Source: Burkholderia sp. Ac-20365 | GTDB taxonomy: Bacteria > Pseudomonadota > Gammaproteobacteria > Burkholderiales > Burkholderiaceae | Reading direction: 5' to 3' | NCBI RefSeq assembly: GCF_017104715.1 | Contig: NZ_JAAGPI010000012.1 | Location: 1 to 64,000 of the forward strand | DNA length: 64,000 nucleotides | Shown: piece by piece, positions 35,200 to 44,131 of the stretch | How the letters are laid out: every line of letters begins with the position of its first letter | How positions within the stretch are numbered: the stretch's first letter is position 1 | Notes under the pieces: generated by a model | What the model was told of the DNA's origin: nothing | Database searches by the model: none | What the model saw: only the letters and a program-made list of their open reading frames with translations | Program-made: the position numbers and the translations under genes

Positions 35200-35496
35200 C
35201 TACGCGTTTGCATTTCCGCAGGTGCGGAAGGCTTCGATAGATTCGACAACGGGTCTGAGATAGCTGATGAAGGCGGAATACCCACCCACGCGACTAACAA
35301 AGAAGGGAGCGTTTCCGACCAGCGAAAAACCAAATTCCCCCGTTTCGAGAAAGCGAGCTGACTGGTAGTAGAAGACCCAGCCGACATCGAACTCTTGGAT
35401 GTATTCGTCGACAACAACCGCGTCGTTGCCCTCCCATCCTGCCTCGGTGATGGCAAGTTGGGCAACTTCCTTTGCTTGCTCAGCTGTTAGTTCCAT
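35200..35496 (-). CDS. Imm35/YrhB-type immunity protein
   Basis: Protein of 98 residues with the Imm35 pattern: AQLAITEAGWEGNDAVVVDE, then EFDVGWVFYYQS, RFLETGEF, GNAPFFVSR. Such proteins guard against polymorphic toxins, but no toxin gene is nearby, so it is an orphan. ATG at 35496 begins the conserved part. Confidence 0.78.
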   Translation of the reverse strand: MELTAEQAKEVAQLAITEAGWEGNDAVVVDEYIQEFDVGWVFYYQSARFLETGEFGFSLVGNAPFFVSRVGGYSAFISYLRPVVESIEAFRTCGNANA

Positions 35497-35676
35497 CAGA
35501 CGTCGGTGTAGTGTTATGTACGAACCGATTGTCACCAATTCAGATACTGAAGTCGAGTGGCTGATAGTGGCCGGTTGTCGAAGATCGCGTTCGAGCGCCG
35601 CGTAACGTCAGCGACCGCCGCCCGAACTTCAGCACCCGACCGTTTACGGACAGTCGTCGCGCTCTAAAGCGGACAC

Positions 35677-35976
35677 TTACTCGTTACTCGGGCTGCTATT
35701 TGATGTCGGCGTTTGAATATGCTCCTCATTGGACTCTGTATCGTAGCTCTTGCGCGCTTTCTCGTAGCTGTTGTCGAACGGCTTGACATGCAACATATGC
35801 GCACGGCTACAAATACCGCCCAAAGCCATCATTCCGAAACCCGACACGAAGCCGACCATCCTTGCCCATCGAGGTAACAGCTCGATCGCTAAGCTACATC
35901 CAAAGATTGTCAGCCCAACTGCGAACAAGGTTACACGCAACGAACGGGGCAGATTTCCATCTTCAATCAATATCAT
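35677..35976 (-). CDS. Small membrane protein
   Basis: Protein of 99 residues with two transmembrane helices (about 14-33 and 38-58), then a polar C-terminal tail. Lies on the same strand as the Imm35 gene, 180 bases away. No family recognised; it could be a second immunity-like gene but that is a guess. Confidence 0.55.
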   Translation of the reverse strand: MILIEDGNLPRSLRVTLFAVGLTIFGCSLAIELLPRWARMVGFVSGFGMMALGGICSRAHMLHVKPFDNSYEKARKSYDTESNEEHIQTPTSNSSPSNE

Positions 35977-36401
35977 TCTTTTGCCCCGCTCGAACCTTCT
36001 TCCATTTTTCTGGCGATAGCCCGCCGCCCACTGCTTGCATTTCCTCTCCAGACTTCGCGACTAAAGGTAGCTTTCAACGAATTGTCGGCGATCCAGGAGA
36101 CTATGTCGACTGACAGCTTCTGGCCGACTCCGGCAGTTCACTGTCGGCGACTCACAGTGTGTTTGCAGTGAAAAGCAGCACTGCAAAAGGTGCATTTCAA
36201 ATATGACGGCCACGCGGCGACTTCATATGGTCCGCCGAAATCGCCCTCGATGATGCGATCGGAAAGCCGTCGTTTGACCACTTGTGCGAGTGGGCGTGTA
36301 CCCGAGCAACGAAAGAGAAATGGCGCACCGGTACGCGAGCATCCTGCAAGGCTGTGCGCGTTCGACATGCTGGCGGAGCGGAAAATGGATCTCCGCGACG
36401 G
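35977..36401. other. Intergenic region, nothing recognised
   Basis: Open frames in both strands look random; no signal found. Confidence 0.3.
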
Positions 36402-37361
36402 CTAGCCTGCTGGGCGAAGAGGGATCTTGAAGCTTTCAGGTGTCTTGCCGTTGATATCCTGCGGCATCGGATCCGATCGCTGAACAGCTCGTAACGCGGC
36501 GTCGTCCCATGCCTGGTTGCCGCTGCTGCGGGTGATGGTCGCGCTTAGCAGTGTGCCGGTCGGCGAGCATCGCACCGAGATGACGGTTTCGAGACCCGCC
36601 GTGTCACCCGACCAGATGATGTTCGGACGCACACGGCGCTGCACCTTTTCCACGTAGGGATCTGTTGCAGACTGGGCCGCTGCTGCTGTAGTAGGCGCAG
36701 CACTATTTCCCTCCACGCTCTGAAGCGCCGCCATCCCGGGGTGCGTTTCGTCGTCACTGAACTCCCCTAGCACCTTGATTTCCTTGCCTTCTGGGCTCAC
36801 CAAGACGTATGGATTCCATGATCCATGGCCTTCCATGTATCGATGCTGGCTCGTCACCAGATAGCCCGCGTATTTACCGCGTGGGACAACCACGAAACCA
36901 TCGCCGCTTGTAACAAACCGCTCGCGACCGCCTTGAACGGGAACGGCATGGATCGCCCCGGACGTTGCCCATGCTGCCGTACTGAAATAGAGCGTCGAGC
37001 CATCCGGAGAAAATTTAAGTGAGTTGATACCTGATAACTCGTTCTCCGGTTGCGCCGAATGCGCCGCTGTTACGATCTTCCTGAGTGTGTGATCTGAGAT
37101 GCGAATCACATATACATCGCCCAGAGAGCCGTTGTTAGGATCATTCGAGTTCGTATTTTCCCCGGGCCGCAGGCGCGTGAAGGCGACGAGACTGCCATCC
37201 GGGGAGATAACGGGACTCCCGTCCGCACCCGTTTCCGTTAGCACTTCGGTCGCTCCGGATGCGTTCCGGTAGACAAGGTTTCCGTGCTGGATAACGACGG
37301 ATTGAGCGTGGGCCGAGACTGCGGCAAGCGCCAGCCCGGCTGCAAAAATCGTTCGTTTCAT
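36402..37361 (-). CDS. Exported beta-propeller protein with TonB-like C-terminal domain
   Basis: Protein of 319 residues. Signal peptide (about 1-18, AHA-QSV). The first part (about 25-205) holds WD40/PD40-like repeats (GSPVISPDGSLVAFTRL, INSLKFSPDGSTLYFST), as in TolB-like proteins. The C-terminus (about 230-315) is TonB-C/TolA-like: VISVRCSPTGTLLSATITRSSGNQAWDDAALRAVQ in shorter blocks. The pairing is unusual outside Tol-Pal systems. No exbBD or tol genes in the island. Confidence 0.8.
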   Translation of the reverse strand: MKRTIFAAGLALAAVSAHAQSVVIQHGNLVYRNASGATEVLTETGADGSPVISPDGSLVAFTRLRPGENTNSNDPNNGSLGDVYVIRISDHTLRKIVTAAHSAQPENELSGINSLKFSPDGSTLYFSTAAWATSGAIHAVPVQGGRERFVTSGDGFVVVPRGKYAGYLVTSQHRYMEGHGSWNPYVLVSPEGKEIKVLGEFSDDETHPGMAALQSVEGNSAAPTTAAAAQSATDPYVEKVQRRVRPNIIWSGDTAGLETVISVRCSPTGTLLSATITRSSGNQAWDDAALRAVQRSDPMPQDINGKTPESFKIPLRPAG

Positions 37362-37774
37362 GATTAGCAGAAGCCGATATGGGCGTATGGCGACCGGCTT
37401 GTCGCGGCCGACTCCCGGCAGTCTAATCAATTCGGTACGTTCGAGTCCAGCTAGCCGATGATCGTCTCCACAAACCCAGCCGCCGCGCCGATTAGCGCCG
37501 CATTCTCGATGACGTCGCGGCCGTTTAGCGGTGCACGCACGATGGAAACCTTGGAAGACGGTTAAGTTTATCGGTGTCGCCACCGATAGACAGCCGTAGC
37601 ATTAATACTCGCCGCTACCGATGGTAAGCAGCAAAGAATGGAATGAGAATCCGCGTATCGTCGCCTTGAACTGAAAAATCAAAGATTGCCGCGAGTTTGC
37701 CAGCAAGTTGTGCAACTGATGCATCGCGGCGCCCCGCCTCAAGCGTATCCACGACAACACCAAGCAAGCTTACT

Positions 37775-38623
37775 ATGGCCTCACTTTTTGGCGTTCCTGA
37801 TGTCGTCTGGTCGGGCGTAATTGCCTCCCTCATCACGTTTTCCGGCGTGTGGCTCTCTAATCGTGACAACACGAAGCGACAACAAAATCAATTGCTGCAC
37901 GACGCCGAACAAAAAGCGACACAGCGTAAGGCGGACATGAGGCAGGACGTGTACCTAGAATTTGCCGAACAGCAAGCTGCGGCAGCGAGCTACATCGGCG
38001 GGATGGCGACGCGCGATATCAGAACCGTCAACCCCTCAGAAGGCATACAGGGGTTTATCGAAGCGGCGGCGAAAGTACAACTCATTTGCAGCGCGGAAAC
38101 CGGTGACGCCGTCGCAAAGATGGTAGCGGCAAAAATGAAGCTGTTCATGCGCGCAATGGTGCAGGCGTTTCCTGCGCAAACCCTGATCGCGGAAATCGAA
38201 ATAGCCGACGAGGCATACAAAGACGCGCAAGCAGAGATCAGGCGTATCCGGTCGTCGATGGTCGCCCTCTTCGAGGAAGGGCGCGCTGACTCACCGACCT
38301 TGGCGACCTTGGGCAGATCCCTTGAAGGCCAAACTCAGCTAGCGAAGTTGCACGCCGATAAACGCGCAGAGTTACACAACAAGCGCAACCATCTTTTGAC
38401 CAACTACCTGCAGTTCATCGTATCCGAAATGATGCCGGTGATCGACGAAACCGCGCCCGCGCTTATCGCCGTTCGTAGAGAACTTGAGTTGGACGGCGAC
38501 GTCCACGACATCGAATATCAGATCAGGAAACGCAGCAACATGATGAAAGAGCAGGTTACGGCAGCGACGCAGGAATTTCTGGAAGCAGCCGAGAGGCAAG
38601 TTGCCGGGACGGCGACCAAGTAA
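37775..38623 (+). CDS. Hypothetical membrane-anchored coiled-coil protein
   Basis: Protein of 282 residues: one transmembrane helix near the start (about 8-28), then a long, charged, helical cytoplasmic region (about 35-275) with heptad-like spacing. No catalytic motif. ATG at 37775 is the best start (family-like MASLFGVPDVVW); the ribosome site is weak. Isolated gene. Many small island genes of this form belong to defence or membrane stress functions, but no evidence links it to one. Confidence 0.68.
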   Translation: MASLFGVPDVVWSGVIASLITFSGVWLSNRDNTKRQQNQLLHDAEQKATQRKADMRQDVYLEFAEQQAAAASYIGGMATRDIRTVNPSEGIQGFIEAAAKVQLICSAETGDAVAKMVAAKMKLFMRAMVQAFPAQTLIAEIEIADEAYKDAQAEIRRIRSSMVALFEEGRADSPTLATLGRSLEGQTQLAKLHADKRAELHNKRNHLLTNYLQFIVSEMMPVIDETAPALIAVRRELELDGDVHDIEYQIRKRSNMMKEQVTAATQEFLEAAERQVAGTATK

Positions 38624-38726
38624 CGTAGGCAGCCGTCGAACTCCCCCCGTCATAATTTTGCGTCGGAAAAAATCGGAGCAAGCGCACGATCACGGGGCCC
38701 CGTCCGCTGGAGATCGGCCCCCCATA

Positions 38727-38813
38727 CGTCTGAACATTACAATCGTCTGATATATCAGTAGAAACCCCCATGCCAATCGTCAGACCGATCAGTGGAAACG
38801 CTAATCAGACGAA
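38727..38813. repeat. Cluster of CGTCTGA motifs and a 12-bp palindrome
   Basis: CGTCTGA at 38727-38733, ATCGTCTGAT at 38742-38751 running into palindrome CTGATATATCAG (38747-38758), and the inverse ATCAGACGAA at 38804-38813. No gene at 38624-38949. Could be a recombination or regulatory site. Confidence 0.5.
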
Positions 38814-38949
38814 TGCCCGCACGCTCGACGCGCGAGGCACACGCAGGCAGCTGCCGCACGACGCGCTGTGAGCGTTCGCACGTGCTGCGCGCAGCGGGCC
38901 CGACCTGACGCGTCCTGACGCGAGCCGCACACAGCCGCGAGGTGCTGGC

Positions 38950-39342
38950 TCATGCGCTCGATGCGCTGCGCGAGTTGCCGAACCCGCCGTCGTGCGTCGC
39001 TGTCTTGCGGTCGTGGCACGGCTTGCTCATCGCCTGCCAATTCGACTGATCCCAGAACAGGCGCTGATCGCCGCGATGCGGCACGACGTGATCGACGACG
39101 GTCGCAGGCAGCACACGACCGAGCGCCGCGCACTCATCACACATGCACAACGGATGCGAGCGCAGGAACGTTTCGCGTGCCTTGCGCCAGCGTGACGAGT
39201 AGCCGCGCTGGGCTGTCGTCGGCCTGGCCTCGTTCTCTCTGCGTCGTCGTGCTTTCAGGTGCTCAGGGCAGTACGGCTCTTTGCCCTGCACAAGCGCAGC
39301 GCAGCCGGGATGCACACAGGGGCGATATGGACGGGCTGGCAT
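38950..39342 (-). CDS. HNH endonuclease (phage-type)
   Basis: Protein of 130 residues. Zn-binding Cys set CVHPGCAAL, YCPEHLKARRRR and HPLCMCDECAA; catalytic VDHVVPHRGDQRLFW then NWQAMSKPCHDRKTATHDG. This is the small HNH nuclease commonly found beside phage terminase genes. No terminase remains here. It is possibly nonessential cargo. Confidence 0.9.
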   Translation of the reverse strand: MPARPYRPCVHPGCAALVQGKEPYCPEHLKARRRRENEARPTTAQRGYSSRWRKARETFLRSHPLCMCDECAALGRVLPATVVDHVVPHRGDQRLFWDQSNWQAMSKPCHDRKTATHDGGFGNSRSASSA

Positions 39343-39520
39343 CTATTCGTTCGCTCTGCTGATGAGTTGGCGCTATCCGTGGAGGGACGCTCATAACCGG
39401 ACGGAAATAGCCGGGTTTACCCGGATTTTCCGTATCAGCCCGTCCTAGACTGGTCGTTAGCAGTGCTGACGAACTGCTAACGAAGCAGTCAGAGTCCAAC
39501 TCACACAATGGGGTAACAAA

Positions 39521-39667
39521 ATGGATAGCAAATTCTCATGGGTTATCATCGGCGCGACTGTCGTCTGTGTCGTCGCTTTCATCGTCGTGCCGCTCGCTAA
39601 GTCGGGCATCGATGCAGTGCAGTCGATCAATACGACGCTCACGCATGGAGCGTCGGCAGCGAAGTAA
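39521..39667 (+). CDS. Small single-helix membrane protein
   Basis: 48 residues, below usual ORF limits: MDSKFSWVIIGATVVCVVAF then VPLAKSG. GGGGTAAC precedes the ATG. Followed after 10 bases by a second small gene, so an operon is likely. A phage-type small protein is possible. Confidence 0.65.
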   Translation: MDSKFSWVIIGATVVCVVAFIVVPLAKSGIDAVQSINTTLTHGASAAK

Positions 39668-39677
39668 TGGGAGCGAC

Positions 39678-39869
39678 ATGGAAAAGATCACTGCTCACAC
39701 ACTCGCAGCCGTTCTCAAGGGTCATCGTGTGATCGGGCTGCATCACAGCACCGAGGACATTCCGATGGGTTGCTTCGATGTCTACACGCTCGCGAACGGC
39801 TGCATTGTGGTCGATTACTTCGAAGCGCCCGGGCCGCGCGTCGAGATTTACGCCGACTCATGCGATTAA
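39678..39869 (+). CDS. Small hypothetical protein
   Basis: 63 residues starting MEKITAHTLAAVLKGHRVIG, with a GGGAGCG ribosome site and ATG at 39678. No known family. It is followed by a good terminator (39936-39960). Confidence 0.62.
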   Translation: MEKITAHTLAAVLKGHRVIGLHHSTEDIPMGCFDVYTLANGCIVVDYFEAPGPRVEIYADSCD

Positions 39870-39935
39870 GAAAACGGCGTGCCGACCGAGACATTCCAGC
39901 TTGACGAACGCTGACGAGTCAGCGACCAAAACGAC

Positions 39936-39960
39936 AAAGCCCGCTGATGCGGGCATTTTT
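39936..39960 (+). terminator. Rho-independent terminator
   Basis: GCCCGC, loop TGAT, GCGGGC, then ATTTTT, after the two small genes. Confidence 0.8.
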
Positions 39961-40179
39961 ATGGTTTGCGTTCGCTAACGGCAATTTGCGCACGATGCCC
40001 GGATGTTAGGGGGAGCGGAAAAAAATTGCAAGCGGAGTGCGAAAGTGCCGACACGGCAAGGCTTACCATACCGTTGCGCGTAGCCGTGGCATACTTCACG
40101 CTGCGGAAGCGTGCGTTGCAAGCTCGGGCTCTCCAGTGCTCTGGCTGGGGAACCGCTGAGCGGCAAAATTAACTCAAAT

Positions 40180-41601
40180 ATGAAAACCTTAACAAAATTT
40201 GAAATAAAGGGGCTCCACGGCGTCTTTTCGTATCGTCTGCCCCAAGAGGGTCGCAAATTTGACGATACCGTTATTCTTTACGGCGAAAACGGGTCGGGGA
40301 AAACAACGCTGCTGCGGATAATTTTTCACCTGCTCTCCGCAGCGCCGAAGCGGGGCCATCTGACCGAACTGCGAAAGATTCCCTTTGAGCGAATCGGGAT
40401 CTGGTTCTCAGACGGCTCTACGGTCTCGGCCATTCGCGAGGGGGAGGTCATTCACTCGCCCATTCGGTACAGAGTACGAAGGGCGGGTGGGACCTCCGTC
40501 ACCTACCGACATATACCGGACGAGATCAGGGAGCGCCTTCGGGAAACCGTCTTCAATCATGAGCGCCATGTAGCGGAAGGGAAAATCCAGTGGAGGCGCA
40601 CGGTAAAGGAGGAATTCGAAGCTGAATACAAACGACTCTTTAGAGATTCCGACGAAGCAGCCCATCACGAATACCTGTCCGCGCTAGCCCAAGTCGCGCC
40701 GCACTCATATTACATTTCGACCGAGCGACAGATACTTAGCGACCATCTAGAAGTCACAGACGAGCAGGTTTATCGTCAACGGACGGAAACACGGGGCGAA
40801 CTCATTGCGTCGACCCGCAGCACTTACCTTAAGCAGGCATTAGCCGCTGGCTCAAGGGCCATACATAACGAGGTCTTCAAAGCAGCCAACGTCGGGGGCG
40901 CGGATTCAAACGAGGTGTATAAACGCCTTGTTTCTATGCTCGCGAGTACAAACCTGGGTTCGAATGGAAAGCAGCCCGACCTACCTGCCGTCCTGCAGCA
41001 ACTGCGCGCACTTCGGGTAAGAAACCGCAGTTTCGCGATGTTAGGCCTGATGCCTAACTTCGATATGCAGGGCATTTTCCCTATCTTGAGGAACGCGGAG
41101 ACGCCGAACCAAGAGATCATCCAACTCGTCATAAAGCCGTACATTGACAGCGTCAACAAACGACTTGATGCACTAGAACCCGTGCATCGCATGATTCGAA
41201 CGTTCCTGCGCAGCCTCAACGAATTCTTTTCGAACAAGACGATTACGTTTCGAACGGGTATCGGTTTCCGCATCCTTGGATTCAAAGATGAACCCTTAGC
41301 ACCAGAGCAATTGTCGTCGGGAGAACAGCAACTATTGTTGATTTTCTGTAACGTCTTGGCATCACGCTCAGGACCAAGTCTGTTCATCGTGGACGAGCCG
41401 GAGATTTCGCTTAACGTCAAATGGCAGCGGAATCTCATTGACGCTCTGCGAAAGATTATCGCAGGCGCTGATGCACAACTGCTGATAGCGACGCATTCAA
41501 TCGAGCTCCTGACTCAGCATTCAGACAAGGTCGCGGTATTAGCTCCCCAATATAACTCGAATAAAGCATACGTACACGATGATTCCGAGACGAACGATTG
41601 A
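40180..41601 (+). CDS. ariA: AriA-like AAA15/21 ATPase of a PARIS system
   Basis: ABC/SMC-like ATPase of 473 residues: Walker A GENGSGKTT (about 35-43), signature LSSGEQQLL (about 383-391), Walker B LFIVDEPE (about 403-410) and switch His in ATHSIELL. In PARIS, AriA senses a phage trigger protein (for example an anti-restriction protein) and controls AriB. The next gene is a DUF4435 nuclease overlapping by 23 bases, the defining partner. The DNA is AT-richer than flanks, and the ribosome site is weak. OLD/RloC-type ATPases differ by fused nuclease domains, absent here. Confidence 0.85.
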   Translation: MKTLTKFEIKGLHGVFSYRLPQEGRKFDDTVILYGENGSGKTTLLRIIFHLLSAAPKRGHLTELRKIPFERIGIWFSDGSTVSAIREGEVIHSPIRYRVRRAGGTSVTYRHIPDEIRERLRETVFNHERHVAEGKIQWRRTVKEEFEAEYKRLFRDSDEAAHHEYLSALAQVAPHSYYISTERQILSDHLEVTDEQVYRQRTETRGELIASTRSTYLKQALAAGSRAIHNEVFKAANVGGADSNEVYKRLVSMLASTNLGSNGKQPDLPAVLQQLRALRVRNRSFAMLGLMPNFDMQGIFPILRNAETPNQEIIQLVIKPYIDSVNKRLDALEPVHRMIRTFLRSLNEFFSNKTITFRTGIGFRILGFKDEPLAPEQLSSGEQQLLLIFCNVLASRSGPSLFIVDEPEISLNVKWQRNLIDALRKIIAGADAQLLIATHSIELLTQHSDKVAVLAPQYNSNKAYVHDDSETND

Positions 41602-42445
41602 AGAAATTGTTGTACGTTATCGGCTTGAGCCAACAATACGTGAGGTATTCGTTGAAGGTCCCTTCGACAGGGATATCTATGGATGGATGCTTGATCGATT
41701 GAAACTACATAACGTCAAAATCTATCCTATATCAACGGTACAGGTAGATGATGAAACGCTAACAAAGCGTGGACTAACCTCCGGCGCGCGGCAACGCGTA
41801 ATAGCTTTCGCTCACGAAGCTGTCGACCGTGGAGTGGATCCGGATACGATCGCATGCGTTGTCGATAGCGATCTAGATTATTTCTTAGAGCAGGTTGACG
41901 ACTGCCCATTATTAGTCAGGACAGACGGTACCTGTTCCGAAATGCTTGTCTGGAAGCACGAAGTCCTTGAACGGTTTTGCCGAATAGTGCTCGGCTGCGA
42001 GGATCCAAAGAGCGCCGCCGCCACTTTGTTAGAGGAAACGGAACCGCTTGTTTGCGAGATGTTCTTTTTGCGTGTCGCCATCGCGAAGTTATCCCTGAAC
42101 TGGGAGCTAATAGACGCGGAAAATGCCTTTGAGCGCAAGAAAGCTCTTTCTTTCGATGAGTACTGCAGGCGTGTGGCCAACAAGAACTCCGGCATGAAAT
42201 CGCTGGCCTCATTGAATGATGAGATCGAGAGCTTAAAGGCAAGCCAGCCCGCGAGCCTGCCCGCGACTCGCCGAATGCACGGCCATGATCTTATGGGCAC
42301 AGTCAGGAAGATTTTGCAAAACATGCGCTTCGACCACGGATGTCTGAAAGATAGCTTCGATATGGCAAGAACCCTTATGGCAAGCCTAGAATGGGATAAT
42401 GTTCGCGAAGACCCGGTCGTCCTCGCCTTTACTAGGTTGGGCTGA
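41579..42445 (+). CDS. ariB: AriB-like DUF4435 (TOPRIM) effector of a PARIS system
   Basis: Protein of 288 residues with a TOPRIM-like fold: Glu in VFVEGPFDRDIY (about 25) and acidic VVDSDLDYF (about 102-108), the DxD motif. DUF4435 proteins occur almost only with AAA15/21 ATPases. In PARIS the effector (about 290-300 residues) is released to cleave tRNA. The start overlaps ariA by 23 bases; no separate promoter is needed. Low GC like ariA. Confidence 0.84.
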   Translation: MIPRRTIEEIVVRYRLEPTIREVFVEGPFDRDIYGWMLDRLKLHNVKIYPISTVQVDDETLTKRGLTSGARQRVIAFAHEAVDRGVDPDTIACVVDSDLDYFLEQVDDCPLLVRTDGTCSEMLVWKHEVLERFCRIVLGCEDPKSAAATLLEETEPLVCEMFFLRVAIAKLSLNWELIDAENAFERKKALSFDEYCRRVANKNSGMKSLASLNDEIESLKASQPASLPATRRMHGHDLMGTVRKILQNMRFDHGCLKDSFDMARTLMASLEWDNVREDPVVLAFTRLG

Positions 42446-42538
42446 AGCAGCGCGGCACATTCGGAGGGAGATTGCCGCGCTTGTCAGTCAATGCGGCCGG
42501 CAGCATCAACCGCAGCCGGTCGGCGCACCCACACGCTT

Positions 42539-42742
42539 TTATGCGAGTGAGTGTCCATTGTATTCACGCCTGAAGAGCGGTGTGAGGTCATCTATTGCGC
42601 GGGTTTCGATAGCGACTAACTGCTCTTCGAGCCGGTTCGCTATGCGCCGGTAGTACGTGTGATTGCGCCCGAACGTCTCGGCGATGCCGCTCAGCGTAAT
42701 GGTCACGCAGCGACGGTCGGCAAGGTATCGCGCGATGACCAC
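42539..42742 (-). CDS. Small hypothetical protein, HTH-like
   Basis: Residues around SGIAETFGRNHTYYRRIANRLEE look like a helix-turn-helix of a phage regulator. The frame is open upstream and the start is not clear (GTG near 42748 is possible). Low confidence that this is a complete gene. Confidence 0.35.
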   Translation of the reverse strand: MVIARYLADRRCVTITLSGIAETFGRNHTYYRRIANRLEEQLVAIETRAIDDLTPLFRREYNGHSLA

Positions 42743-42865
42743 ATCGAGCCCGCAGAGCGTGACGTTGGGTAGCCATAGCGCGGGCGAATCACAGCGGCTT
42801 CAAACCGCCGAAATCGAAAGCGCGCAGGCGGCACAGCCACCTGCGCACGAGTCGTCGAATCGCCT

Positions 42866-43531
42866 TCAGGCCGATTTGGTCGCGCGTGCCTTGCGCTCTT
42901 GATGCATCAGCCAGTGCCGGTCATCCTTAAGCTGAGGATGCGTCAACGCGACGCATTGCTCCAAGATCGCTGCACAACGAGCGCGCTGGGCATCGGTGGG
43001 CGTGCCGACGTCGAACATCATTGCGCGAATCTCGTCTTGGCCGTCCTGGCATTTGCGCCGCAGTGTGCCGACTTGTTCGCAGTTGCTCACGTCGATCGTC
43101 TGAAATCCCCAGCCGACCCGCTGCGGCTGTTGCCAGAAGCACACCGTGCCGCGAAGGAAATCGATGGCCTCCTGCAACGCGTCAAATGCATCCTGCATGA
43201 ACTGCGGCGCATTCCGCTCGATTTCCGCGTCGACCACGCCTGTCCCATAGCTGCAGCGCGTGCCGTACGCGCGCTGCAGCGTGGAGTGCATCGCCTGATG
43301 CGCAGCAAAAAGCTTCTGCTCAAGCAAGGCCACCGTTTCACGCGCTTCGACAGCCGCCGCGTCCAGTTGCGGCATGACCTCTTCACATTCCCTAAGTAGA
43401 CGCCCGCGCTCTGTAACCAGTTCCTTTCGTTTTTCCAGCTTCTGAGCTTCGACCCGATCCTCAAGTTCTTGACGCATGCCGGCGCGCTCGATGAGGTCAA
43501 TTAGTTGTGCATTTTGTTTGTAACGGTTCAT
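42866..43531 (-). CDS. Hypothetical coiled-coil protein of the satellite module
   Basis: Protein of 221 residues, Glu/Lys/Arg-rich helical N-terminal half (about 10-85), then Cys and His residues in the C-terminal half (RCAAILEQCVAL). No transmembrane segment. It is on the same strand as the primase genes and probably in the same transcript. No known family recognised. Confidence 0.7.
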   Translation of the reverse strand: MNRYKQNAQLIDLIERAGMRQELEDRVEAQKLEKRKELVTERGRLLRECEEVMPQLDAAAVEARETVALLEQKLFAAHQAMHSTLQRAYGTRCSYGTGVVDAEIERNAPQFMQDAFDALQEAIDFLRGTVCFWQQPQRVGWGFQTIDVSNCEQVGTLRRKCQDGQDEIRAMMFDVGTPTDAQRARCAAILEQCVALTHPQLKDDRHWLMHQERKARATKSA

Positions 43532-43604
43532 GCTGCCTCCCTTAAGGTTGGTATCGGCGGCTCGTTTAATGAGCTTCCCGATACGTTGCTACTGCTGGTA
43601 ATGG

Positions 43605-43865
43605 TCATTGCGCCAGCGCCCAGCCGACGACACCGTAAAGGCGGCGCGGTGAAGGTTCGGCTGTAAGCCACACATCGTTGCCCTGCGAATCGACCGTATA
43701 GCGCGCTTGTGCGAATTTGACGCCGAGCACACCCCCGGATTGAGGATCGTTCAAGTCAAGCTCGACGAGAACAAAATCGACGCATCCATGCGAATTGAAT
43801 CGCGGCGATAGCAATTCGTTCGCCGTATCAGGCGCGTTCCAGCTAATCGGTGAAGCGGTTTTCAT
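43605..43865 (-). CDS. Small hypothetical protein
   Basis: 86 residues; beta-rich pattern CVDFVLVELDLNDPQSGGV and NDVWLTAEPSP. Starts right after a GGAGAAAG ribosome site. It belongs to the leftward satellite operon; nothing else is recognised. Confidence 0.6.
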   Translation of the reverse strand: MKTASPISWNAPDTANELLSPRFNSHGCVDFVLVELDLNDPQSGGVLGVKFAQARYTVDSQGNDVWLTAEPSPRRLYGVVGWALAQ

Positions 43866-43877
43866 CGGCTTTCTCCT

Positions 43878-44060
43878 TCACTCAGAATCCCGGCTGGGGG
43901 TAAGCACTGCATAGCCGAGCCGAAATTCGACGCGAAAGCGGACTAGAGCCTCTCGCGTGGTGCCCGGGCTGGCAAGCCAAAGCAAGGCGAAGTGCTCGCG
44001 CTTTCGCTCGTCATAGCCGAATTTTTCCAATAACTGTTTCGGCACAGATTCATTATGCAT
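43878..44060 (-). CDS. Small hypothetical protein
   Basis: 60 residues, MHNESVPKQLLEKFGYDERK..., with a Phe/Leu-rich middle; 12 bases before the next gene of the operon. No family recognised. Confidence 0.55.
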   Translation of the reverse strand: MHNESVPKQLLEKFGYDERKREHFALLWLASPGTTREALVRFRVEFRLGYAVLTPSRDSE

Positions 44061-44131
44061 TTCGATATCCTTAATTTATCAAACAAGGATGGCAATGCGA
44101 ACCTCGGCAAGCGGCCTATACAGCGCGCTGC

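Noticed and set aside
36138..36368. 76-codon minus frame with several Cys
   Set aside because: No start signal or family; flanked by non-coding DNA.
37615..37872. 85-codon minus frame overlapping the start of the 37775 gene
   Set aside because: Composition is protein-like, but it conflicts with the longer plus gene and has no clear ribosome site; kept open as a possibility.
40180..41601. OLD-family or Gabija-type nuclease
   Set aside because: The ATPase has no fused TOPRIM and the partner is DUF4435 rather than a UvrD-like helicase; PARIS fits better.
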